Assembly: GCA_022785265.1 (NCBI GenBank)
Contig: JALFQD010000092.1
Location: 1-52,460, forward strand
Reading direction: 5' to 3'
From: Clostridium sp.
GTDB lineage: Bacteria > Bacillota > Clostridia > Clostridiales > Clostridiaceae
DNA length: 52,460 nucleotides
Made by a program: the position numbers and the translations under genes. Positions 44,273 to 51,683 of the stretch are shown piece by piece; within the stretch, counting starts at the first letter, position 1; each line of letters begins with the position of its first letter. Under the pieces are notes generated by a model. The model saw nothing but the letters and a program-made list of their open reading frames with translations, searched no databases and had not been told where the DNA came from.

Positions 44273-45115
44273 ATGGCAATTAACTGGTTTCCAGGGCATA
44301 TGAAAAAAACTCAAAGAGAAATAAAAGAAAATTTAAAATTAGTAGATGCAGTAATAGAGATTAGAGATGCAAGAATACCAAGAAGCTCAGCTAATCCTGA
44401 CATAGATAAATTACTTCAAAATAAACCAAGAATAATACTTTTAAATAAAAGAGATTTAACAGAAAAAAAGATAACTAATGAATGGATAAATTATCTTACT
44501 AAAGATAATGTAAAGGTATTAGAAGTAAATTGTTTGCAAGGTGAAGGACTTAAAAATATAAAGCCACTTTTAATGGAGCTTTTAAAAGAAAAACATGATA
44601 GGCTTAAAGCTAAGGGAATGGCTAAAATAGTTACAAGAGTAATGGTTGTTGGAATTCCTAATTGTGGAAAATCAACTCTTATAAATAAGCTTGCAAAAAA
44701 TAATATTGCAAAAACAGGTGATAGACCAGGTGTTACAAAGAACAAACAATGGATTAAAACTTCCCTTGATATAGAACTTTTAGATACTCCAGGAGTTTTA
44801 TGGCCTAAGTTTGAAGATGAGGAAGTAGCTTTAAATTTAGCTTTTACAGGAGCTATAAAAGATGAAGTTATGGATATTGAAGAACTTGCCTATAAATTAG
44901 TTCAAAGACTTCAAAAATATTATCCAGAAAATCTTAAAGAGAGATATAAAATAGAAGAAATTTTTGAAGACCCACTAGAAACTTTAAATGCAATAGCAAG
45001 AAAAAGAGGATGTTTAGTGCGTGGTGGTGAAATAGACTATAATAGAATATCAATTATACTATTAGATGAATTTAGAGGTGGAAAAATAGGAAAGATAACC
45101 CTAGAAAGACCTTAA
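44273..45115 (+). CDS. rbgA: 50S subunit biogenesis GTPase RbgA (YlqF)
   Basis: This 280-residue circularly permuted GTPase is needed for late 50S assembly. NWFPGHMKKTQREI at the start, then G4 LNKRDLT, G1 GIPNCGKSTLINKL and G3 DTPGVLWP, in permuted order. It begins with AGGAGGAAG. The rplS-rbgA-rnhB order matches Bacillus. Confidence 0.96.
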   Translation: MAINWFPGHMKKTQREIKENLKLVDAVIEIRDARIPRSSANPDIDKLLQNKPRIILLNKRDLTEKKITNEWINYLTKDNVKVLEVNCLQGEGLKNIKPLLMELLKEKHDRLKAKGMAKIVTRVMVVGIPNCGKSTLINKLAKNNIAKTGDRPGVTKNKQWIKTSLDIELLDTPGVLWPKFEDEEVALNLAFTGAIKDEVMDIEELAYKLVQRLQKYYPENLKERYKIEEIFEDPLETLNAIARKRGCLVRGGEIDYNRISIILLDEFRGGKIGKITLERP

Positions 45116-45129
45116 AGGAGCTGACTTTT

Positions 45130-45927
45130 ATGGATATAACAAGCTTAAAATATAAAGAGATAAAAGAATTAGTAGACAAAATAGATTTTTCAAAAGAACT
45201 TTATAATGAAAAGGTTATAAACTTAGCAGAAGAATTATTAAAAGATAATAGAAAAAATGTAAATTCATTAGGAAATAAAATAATTAATTCTAGAGAAAAA
45301 ATTTTAAAAGAAATAAAAAGAGTTAAAAAAATGTATGATTTTGATAGAGCTTTTCAAGGATATAACCTCATTGCAGGGGTAGATGAGGTTGGAAGAGGAC
45401 CTTTAGCAGGTCCTATAGTAGCTTGTGCAGTAATTTTAGATAAAGATGTTCTTGATGATGAAATAATACTTGGTCTTAATGATTCTAAAAAGGTACCACA
45501 TAAAAAAAGAGAAGAGCTTGCAGAGATAATCAAGGAAAAAGCTATAGCATATCATATAGCCATAAGTTCAAACAAAGAGATAGATGAAAAAGGAATAGCT
45601 TATGCTAATAATAAAGTATTTTTAGAGGCTTGCACACATTTAAAATGTAAACCAGACTTAGTTTTATCAGATGGATATTTAGTAAAAAATTTAGATATTG
45701 ATAATAAATATGTAATAAAGGGAGACACAAAAAGTGCCTCAATAGCAGCAGCTTCAATAGTAGCAAAGGTTTATAGAGATAACCTTATGAAAGAATATGG
45801 AGAAGAATATCCAGAATACTACTTTGAAGAAAATGCAGGATATGGAACAAGTAAGCATATAGAAAAAATCAAAGAATTTGGTCCATGTGATATACACAGG
45901 ATGAGTTTCCTTAAAAATATACTTTGA
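45130..45927 (+). CDS. rnhB: Ribonuclease HII
   Basis: This 265-residue enzyme removes ribonucleotides from DNA and RNA from hybrids. The catalytic Asp and Glu are in IAGVDEVGRGPLAGPIVACA (near residue 83), with LNDSKKV, KPDLVLSDG and KGDTKSASIAAASIVAKVYR. An N-terminal extension of about 70 helical residues precedes the catalytic domain, common in Firmicutes RnhB. Confidence 0.96.
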   Translation: MDITSLKYKEIKELVDKIDFSKELYNEKVINLAEELLKDNRKNVNSLGNKIINSREKILKEIKRVKKMYDFDRAFQGYNLIAGVDEVGRGPLAGPIVACAVILDKDVLDDEIILGLNDSKKVPHKKREELAEIIKEKAIAYHIAISSNKEIDEKGIAYANNKVFLEACTHLKCKPDLVLSDGYLVKNLDIDNKYVIKGDTKSASIAAASIVAKVYRDNLMKEYGEEYPEYYFEENAGYGTSKHIEKIKEFGPCDIHRMSFLKNIL

Positions 45928-46004
45928 AATAATTGTGTGAAATTCTCTTACTTTTATAAATGTGGGTAGTAGATATTTCAAGTTAATTATAAATTAGAAT
46001 ATAT

Positions 46005-46103
46005 AGGTGCTGTTGCATTAAAAAATATTAAATACATAGTTAGTTTCTTATAAAGAGGATATCAAACTATATATTTATAAAAAATTTTTGTGTGACAGTA
46101 TCT
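46005..46103. repeat. 99-bp imperfect palindrome with IS6-like ends (MITE candidate)
   Basis: The left end AGGTGCTGTTGCA and the reverse complement of the right end, AGATACTGTCACA, match at most positions; every mismatch is G/A or T/C, so the RNA form pairs throughout with G-U pairs. Pairing resumes inwards to a loop near 46050. GGTGCTGTTGCA resembles IS6-family inverted repeats. I see no transposase and no clear target duplication. It sits between convergent rnhB and yraN and ends in a T-run, so it may work as a terminator. Confidence 0.5.
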
Positions 46104-46109
46104 TTTTTA

Positions 46110-46478
46110 TTATCTAAAAGCATCTTCAATAATATTTATTTTATAAGTATTATCAAAATGGTTTAAATAAACCTCTGCTACATCAAAACGAACATAATAG
46201 TTTGTTAAACCATAGCGATATATATAATACTTAGCTAATTTTTTTATATTATTTTGTTTACTTTTTGTAACTGATTCAAAAGGAGAACCATATTCTTTTG
46301 AAAATCTTGTTTTAACTTCTGTGAAAACAAGTATTTTATTATTAAAAAGAGATATTATATCAATTTCTCCCTTAGAAGTTTCAAAGTTTCTATGAAGTAT
46401 CTTATGATTATTATTTTCTAAAAAATTTGCTACAAGCGTTTCACCATAATTTCCTATATTTTTATTATATTTTTTCAT
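46110..46478 (-). CDS. yraN: YraN/UPF0102 family endonuclease-like protein
   Basis: This 122-residue protein on the minus strand has a restriction-endonuclease-like core: GETLVANFLE, KGEIDIISLFNN and VFTEVKTRFS give the E-xn-D-xn-E-x-K arrangement. Function is unknown; the family accompanies comM and dprA and is suspected to act in recombination or DNA uptake. The ATG follows AAAGGAAATAAGAT, which is itself a copy of a duplicated segment upstream. Confidence 0.88.
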   Translation of the reverse strand: MKKYNKNIGNYGETLVANFLENNNHKILHRNFETSKGEIDIISLFNNKILVFTEVKTRFSKEYGSPFESVTKSKQNNIKKLAKYYIYRYGLTNYYVRFDVAEVYLNHFDNTYKINIIEDAFR

Positions 46479-46540
46479 ATCTTATTTCCTTTCATTGTAG
46501 TTAGAACAAATATAACTTCTTGTTCCTTATTTCCTTTCAT
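46475..46540 (-). other. Possible 21-codon leader ORF overlapping the yraN start
   Basis: From ATG at 46540 the minus strand reads MKGNKEQEVIFVLTTMKGNK then Ile and TGA. The stop overlaps the yraN ATG (ATGA arrangement). The MKGNK motif appears twice because the DNA is duplicated. No clear ribosome binding site precedes it, so translation is doubtful. Confidence 0.25.
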
Positions 46541-46553
46541 TATAGCTAGAACA
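46481..46553. repeat. Direct repeat of 28 bases in the yraN leader
   Basis: Bases 46481-46508 and 46526-46553 share 26 of 28 positions, with a period of 45. Each copy carries, on the minus strand, ATGAAAGGAAATAAG, the sequence that serves yraN as ribosome binding site. Confidence 0.75.
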
Positions 46554-46625
46554 GAGTGAATTATTGTTTTGTATTGATTTGAGGTTAGTAGGGCAAAATA
46601 ATATATTCACTCTACATTTTTATTA
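46553..46625 (+). repeat. Dispersed intergenic hairpin element, copy C
   Basis: AGAGTGAAT with TTGTTTTG pairs with CAAAATAAT and ATTCACTCT. The loop (TTGATTTGAGGTTAG) resembles copy D. T-rich sequence follows. Unlike a simple terminator it lies between divergent genes, in the leader of comM. Confidence 0.6.
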
Positions 46626-46718
46626 TATTAAAGTAATATCCTAAAAATAAAAAAATAATCAAAAAAGTGATTAAAAATAAATTTTGTTGTCAAGAATTTA
46701 ATTGGGGTGAAAATATAT

Positions 46719-48245
46719 ATGGCAACAAAAATTTTAAGTGCAACTTATGCACAATTTAATGGAATATTAATAGATGTTGAGGTTCATATAACAAAAGGTC
46801 TTCCTTCATTTTCAATAGTAGGTCTTCCAGATACCTCTGTTAAAGAAGCTAAGGAAAGAGTACGTTCTGCAATAATAAATAGTGGCTATGAATTTCCCTT
46901 AGGAAGAATTACTATAAACTTAGCACCAGCAGATGTAAAAAAGATAGGTTCTCTTTTAGATTTACCAATAGCTATTGGAATACTTATGGAAACAAATCAA
47001 ATAGCTAAAAAAACTTTACAAGATTTTGTGATTTTTGGAGAGCTATCTTTATGTGGAGATATAAAAAAAGTAAATGGAACAATAGCTATAATGCTTGAAG
47101 GAATGAATCAAAATAAAAAGAATTTTATATTTCCTTATGAAAATATAGGGGAATGTAAATACTATAATAAAACAAATAATTATCCATTTTCAAATTTAAA
47201 AGAAGTAATTTCTTTCATAAACTATGAAGATGTACTTCCTTTTGATATGAATGAAATAAATCTTAAAGAAGAAAAAAATTTTACTGACTTTTCATCTATA
47301 ATAGGTCAAGATAATTCAAAAAGAGCAATGGAAATAGCAGCAGCTGGAAAACATAATTTAATGGTATATGGAAGTACTGGAGTTGGAAAAACTATGCTTG
47401 CAAAAGCATTACCTTCAATTCTTCCAGACTTATCAGAAGAGGAAGAATTAGAAATAGCAAAGGTATATAGCATTTCAGGACTTTTAGATGGAAATAAGAA
47501 AATTACAAGACCTTTTAGAACTCCACACCATACAATTACAATAAGTGCTATGATAGGCGGAGGAAGAATTGCAAAGGCTGGAGAAGTTACCCTTGCAAAT
47601 AAAGGAGTATTATTTTTAGATGAAGTTTTAGAGTATAAAAGAGAAGTACTTGAAGCCTTAAGAGAGCCTTTAGAAGAAGGAGAGGTACATATAAATAGAA
47701 TTCAGGGAAGTTGTATTCTTAAAGCTGACTTTATCTTATATATGGCCATGAATATGTGTCCTTGCGGAAAAAGCAACTTAGAGGATGAATATAACAGTGA
47801 TTGTACTTGCTCAGAAGCAGAAAAAAGGAGATATTTAAATAGACTTTCTAAAGCTTTAATGGACAGAATAGACATATTTAATTATATTCCTAGAATAAAA
47901 TATGAAGAATTAAATAAAAATAATAGTGAATATACTTCTAAAAAAATGAAAGAAAGAGTTTTAAAAGCTAGAGAAAGGCAAAAAGAAAGATTAAAAGGAA
48001 CCAAGTATATTTATAATTCTCAAATAAGGGGAAAAGATATTTTTGAGTTATGTAAAGTAAATAAAGGAGTCAATGAAATTTTAGAGTATTATTTTAACAA
48101 TACTCATCCTTCTTTAAGGTCTTATGGAAAGGTAATTACACTTGCAAGAACGATTGCAGATTTAGGTGAAAAGAAGGATATAGAGGAAAGTGATGTCTTT
48201 GAAGCAATTGGATATAGAAAAAATTTTAAAGGAGAAATAATATAA
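46719..48245 (+). CDS. comM: ComM/YifB family Mg-chelatase-like AAA+ ATPase
   Basis: This 508-residue protein has an N-terminal Lon-like fold (ITKGLPSFSIVGLPDTSVKEAKERVRSA split over about 20-50), an AAA+ domain with GSTGVGKTMLAKAL and LFLDEVLEYKREVLEAL, and CPCGKSN with a nearby CTCS. ComM in Gram-negatives is a hexameric helicase that drives branch migration during transformation. ATG 46719 is used; GTG 46707 lies in the GGGGTG ribosome binding site. It forms a cluster with dprA, 15 bases downstream. Confidence 0.92.
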   Translation: MATKILSATYAQFNGILIDVEVHITKGLPSFSIVGLPDTSVKEAKERVRSAIINSGYEFPLGRITINLAPADVKKIGSLLDLPIAIGILMETNQIAKKTLQDFVIFGELSLCGDIKKVNGTIAIMLEGMNQNKKNFIFPYENIGECKYYNKTNNYPFSNLKEVISFINYEDVLPFDMNEINLKEEKNFTDFSSIIGQDNSKRAMEIAAAGKHNLMVYGSTGVGKTMLAKALPSILPDLSEEEELEIAKVYSISGLLDGNKKITRPFRTPHHTITISAMIGGGRIAKAGEVTLANKGVLFLDEVLEYKREVLEALREPLEEGEVHINRIQGSCILKADFILYMAMNMCPCGKSNLEDEYNSDCTCSEAEKRRYLNRLSKALMDRIDIFNYIPRIKYEELNKNNSEYTSKKMKERVLKARERQKERLKGTKYIYNSQIRGKDIFELCKVNKGVNEILEYYFNNTHPSLRSYGKVITLARTIADLGEKKDIEESDVFEAIGYRKNFKGEII

Positions 48246-48260
48246 AAGGGTAGACAAAAA

Positions 48261-49313
48261 ATGAAATATGAGATATGGTTATTTATGTTAAATATAACGA
48301 ATAGTGAAAAAATAAATCTTTTAAAAAAGTATAAAAATGAAAAAAATATATATGAGGAATTTGAGAAAATAACTAAAGGTGATAAAAAATTAAATAAAAA
48401 ATTTAAAAATTTTAAAAAAGAAGAATTAATGAAATTTTCATTAGAAAAAGTAAAATGGAGCAAAGAAAATAATGTAGATTTTATTTCCTTTAACAATGCA
48501 GATTATCCCTATATTTTAAAGAATATAAAGGAACCTCCTTATGGGCTTTTTTTAAAAGGAAATAGGTCTTTGCTCCAAGAAAGAAAAGTGTCAATTATTG
48601 GTTCAAGAAATTGCTCAAATTATGCAAGTGAAGTAACTAAGCTATTGACAAAAGATTTAATAAGCTATAATATCACAATATTAAGTGGAGGGGCAAAAGG
48701 AGTAGATTCCATTGCTCATAAAGAAGCAATTGACGGCAAAGGAAAGACTGTTGTAGTATTAGGATGTGGCATAGATGTTGTATATCCTTCTCAAAATTAC
48801 AATCTTTTTAAAAGAATTGAAAAAGAAGGTCTTATAATCTCTGAATTTTTACCAGGAACAAGACCTATGGCATATAATTTCCCAAGAAGAAATAGGATTA
48901 TAAGTGGTCTTAGTGAACTTGTTATAGTGGTAGAAGCCTCAAAGAAAAGTGGTTCACTTATAACTGTTGATTATGCATTAGAACAAGGTAAAGAAGTTAT
49001 GGCTATACCTGGTTCTATATTTTCAGAAGGAAATTATGGAACAAATCAACTTTTAAGAGATGGAGCACATTGTTTTTGTGGATTAGAAGATTTGCACACT
49101 TTACTTAAGTTAGATGAAAGAAAAAAGTCAAATGAATTATCACAAGTGGAAAATAATATATTATCAATAATATCTGATATGCCAATACATATTGATAGTA
49201 TAATGAGAAAAACTAATATGAGTAGGGAAGTTTTATTTAAAATTTTGTTTAAAATGCAAGCTATTAATAAAATAGTAAGCCTTCCTGGAAACTATTATGC
49301 GAAGATTAATTGA
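48261..49313 (+). CDS. dprA: DNA processing protein DprA
   Basis: This 350-residue protein loads RecA on incoming single-stranded DNA. The Rossmann core has SIIGSRNCSNYA, LSGGAKGVDSIAH, GCGIDVVYP and the C-terminal SGSLITVDYALEQGKEVMA; a winged-helix tail follows from about 285. The first 80 residues are Lys-rich and less conserved. The TGA stop is four bases before the distant topA ribosome binding site. Confidence 0.95.
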   Translation: MKYEIWLFMLNITNSEKINLLKKYKNEKNIYEEFEKITKGDKKLNKKFKNFKKEELMKFSLEKVKWSKENNVDFISFNNADYPYILKNIKEPPYGLFLKGNRSLLQERKVSIIGSRNCSNYASEVTKLLTKDLISYNITILSGGAKGVDSIAHKEAIDGKGKTVVVLGCGIDVVYPSQNYNLFKRIEKEGLIISEFLPGTRPMAYNFPRRNRIISGLSELVIVVEASKKSGSLITVDYALEQGKEVMAIPGSIFSEGNYGTNQLLRDGAHCFCGLEDLHTLLKLDERKKSNELSQVENNILSIISDMPIHIDSIMRKTNMSREVLFKILFKMQAINKIVSLPGNYYAKIN

Positions 49314-49316
49314 GTT

Positions 49317-49361
49317 AAGGGGGTGAATAACTTCATAAGTTGATTATGAAGTTTTTATATG
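49317..49361 (+). promoter_or_regulatory. Split ribosome binding site with hairpin before topA
   Basis: AAGGGGGTGA (49317-49326) is 32 bases from the ATG (49359). Between them ACTTCATAA (49330-49338) pairs perfectly with TTATGAAGT (49344-49352) over loop GTTGA. Removing the 23-base hairpin leaves nine bases: three before and six after, almost the same geometry as at khpA. A weak GAAG (49348-49351) close to the ATG is buried in the stem. Confidence 0.7.
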
Positions 49362-51446
49362 AGCCAAAATTTAGTTATAGTAGAGTCACCTGCAAAAGCT
49401 AAGACTATAGAAAAGTATTTAGGAAAGAATTATGTAGTTGAGGCATCAATGGGACATGTGAGAGATTTGCCAAAAAGTAAATTAGGAGTGGATGTTGAGG
49501 ATGATTTTAACCCAAAATATATAACAATAAGGGGAAAAGGTGAGCTTATAAATAAGCTAAAAAAAGCAGCTAAAAAAGCAGATAAAGTTTATCTTGCAAC
49601 TGACCCTGACCGTGAAGGAGAAGCTATTTCATGGCACCTTGCAAATATTTTAAAAATAGATGAAAATTCTAAATGCAGGATAGTGTTTAATGAAATAACT
49701 AAAAATGCAGTTAAGAATTCTTTAAAGTCTGCAAGAAGCATTAATTTAAATCTTGTTGATGCTCAACAAGCAAGAAGAATTCTTGATAGATTAGTTGGAT
49801 ATGAAATAAGTCCAATACTGTGGAAAAATGTTAAATGGGGATTAAGTGCAGGAAGAGTTCAGTCAGCAGCATTAAAGCTTATATGTGATAGAGAAGAAGA
49901 GATAAAAGCTTTTGTCCCTAAAGAATATTGGACTGTTGATTGTGTAATGAAAAAAGATAGAAAAAAGTTTCCTATAAAACTTGTAAGTAAAGATAATAAA
50001 AAAATAGAAATATTAAATAAAGAGGAAGCAGATTCTATAATAAAAGAGCTTAAAGAAAATGATTTTATAGTAAAAACTATAAAAGAAGGATTAAAGAATA
50101 AAAATCCTCTTCCACCATTTACAACAAGTACTCTTCAACAGGAAGCAAGTAAAAAACTTAATTTTATGACAAAAAGAACTATGGCAGTAGCACAAACTTT
50201 ATATGAAGGGGTTGAAGTTAAAGGACATGGTACTATAGGGCTTATAACATATATGAGAACAGATTCAGTAAGAATTTCTGATGAGGCTCAAAATAGTGCA
50301 TTAAATTTTATAGAAAATGAATATGGAAAAGAATATCTTCCAGAGAAACCTAGAGTATATAAAGGTAAGAAAAATATTCAAGATGCACATGAAGCTATAA
50401 GACCAACCTATGTTGATATAACTCCAGAAAAGGCTAAAGAAAGTTTAACAGCAGAACAATTTAAATTATATTCTTTAATTTGGAAAAGATTTATGGCAAG
50501 TCAGATGGCATCATGTATATTAAACACAAATTCAATAGATATAGTAAATGGTAACTATAAGTTTAAAGCTCATGGTTCAACAGTTAAATTTGATGGATTT
50601 ATGAAGTTATATGAATATACAATGGAAGAAGAAAATGATTCTGTAATTCTTCCTAAATTGTCAGAGGAGGAAATACTTACAAAAGAATCAATTGAAGGAA
50701 AACAACATTTTACTCAACCACCAGCAAGATTTACAGAAGCTTCTTTTGTTAAGCTTATGGAAGAAAAAGGAATAGGAAGACCAAGTACATATGTACCAAC
50801 TATTTCTACACTTTTAAGCAGAGATTATGTTGAAAGGGAAAAGAAAAACTTATTTCCAACAGAATTAGGTTTTATAGTTAATAATATTGTATGTGAATAT
50901 TTTAAACAAATAGTTGATGTGGATTTTACTGCTGACATGGAGAAAAAACTAGATTATATTGAAGAAGGCAGTGAAGAATGGAAAAAGATAGTAAAAGAAT
51001 TTTATGAACCATTAAAAATTGCAATCGACAAAGCAGAAAAAGAAATATCAAAAGTTGTTATTGAAGACAAGGTAAGTGATGTTCCATGTGATAAATGTGG
51101 AAGAATGATGGTTATAAAAAGAGGAAGATATGGTAATTTCTTAGCATGTCCTGGTTATCCAGAATGTAAAAATGCAAAGCCTATTGTTGAAAAATTAGAT
51201 GTACCTTGTCCAGAGTGTGGAAAGGAAATTGTTGTAAAAAGGAGTAAAAAAGGAAAGAAATTTTTTGGATGTTCAGGATATCCAGAGTGTAAATTTGTAA
51301 GTTGGTATGAACCAGTTAAAGAAAAGTGTCCTAAATGTAATAGCTATATGGTTATTAAATATTCAAAAAAAGATGGAAAGTATGTACAATGTTCTAATAA
51401 TGAATGTGATTATAAAAAAATACTTCATAAAGAGGATAATAATTAG
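49359..51446 (+). CDS. topA: DNA topoisomerase I
   Basis: This 695-residue type IA enzyme relaxes negative supercoils. The Toprim domain starts VIVESPAKAKTIEKYLG and has ATDPDREGEAISWHL; the catalytic Tyr is in GLITYMRTDSVR near residue 300. Three C-terminal zinc ribbons follow from about 575: CDKCGR, CPECGK and CPKCNS, each with a second Cys pair. The preceding in-frame codons contain a stop, so ATG 49359 is the only conventional start giving this N-terminus. Confidence 0.98.
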   Translation: MSQNLVIVESPAKAKTIEKYLGKNYVVEASMGHVRDLPKSKLGVDVEDDFNPKYITIRGKGELINKLKKAAKKADKVYLATDPDREGEAISWHLANILKIDENSKCRIVFNEITKNAVKNSLKSARSINLNLVDAQQARRILDRLVGYEISPILWKNVKWGLSAGRVQSAALKLICDREEEIKAFVPKEYWTVDCVMKKDRKKFPIKLVSKDNKKIEILNKEEADSIIKELKENDFIVKTIKEGLKNKNPLPPFTTSTLQQEASKKLNFMTKRTMAVAQTLYEGVEVKGHGTIGLITYMRTDSVRISDEAQNSALNFIENEYGKEYLPEKPRVYKGKKNIQDAHEAIRPTYVDITPEKAKESLTAEQFKLYSLIWKRFMASQMASCILNTNSIDIVNGNYKFKAHGSTVKFDGFMKLYEYTMEEENDSVILPKLSEEEILTKESIEGKQHFTQPPARFTEASFVKLMEEKGIGRPSTYVPTISTLLSRDYVEREKKNLFPTELGFIVNNIVCEYFKQIVDVDFTADMEKKLDYIEEGSEEWKKIVKEFYEPLKIAIDKAEKEISKVVIEDKVSDVPCDKCGRMMVIKRGRYGNFLACPGYPECKNAKPIVEKLDVPCPECGKEIVVKRSKKGKKFFGCSGYPECKFVSWYEPVKEKCPKCNSYMVIKYSKKDGKYVQCSNNECDYKKILHKEDNN

Positions 51447-51491
51447 AATACAAATAACATTGTTATTAATATTTTGCATTTTATAAAAGAC

Positions 51492-51607
51492 TTGATATTA
51501 TTAAAATTATAAATAATATTTATTTCCATAAAATAATGTTATTATTTACTTTATTCATTGTTTTAGAAGTAAAAAAAGTTGAAAAAAACTTATTTCTATG
51601 ATAAACT
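51492..51607 (+). promoter_or_regulatory. Candidate codY promoters in the topA-codY spacer
   Basis: Two matches are seen in this 237-base spacer: TTGATA (51492-51497) with TAATAT (51514-51519) at 16 bases, and TTGAAA (51579-51584) with TAAACT (51602-51607) at 17 bases. Neither is strong. No convincing terminator for topA and no CodY box matching AATTTTCWGAAAATT was found. Confidence 0.3.
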
Positions 51608-51683
51608 TAAATTGTATAAAAAATTAAAACAATTTAGAATATTTAATAAATGAATTTAAACTTCATAGTAAGGAGGGGTAAAT

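Noticed and set aside
49346-49402. Short out-of-frame ORF from ATG 49346 across the topA start (18 codons)
   Set aside because: It is 19 bases from the SD and begins inside the hairpin; no conservation can be judged. Noted as an alternative explanation of the distant SD.
51630-51665. CodY-binding box before codY
   Set aside because: AATTTAGAATATTT looks similar at first, but matches AATTTTCWGAAAATT poorly when aligned.
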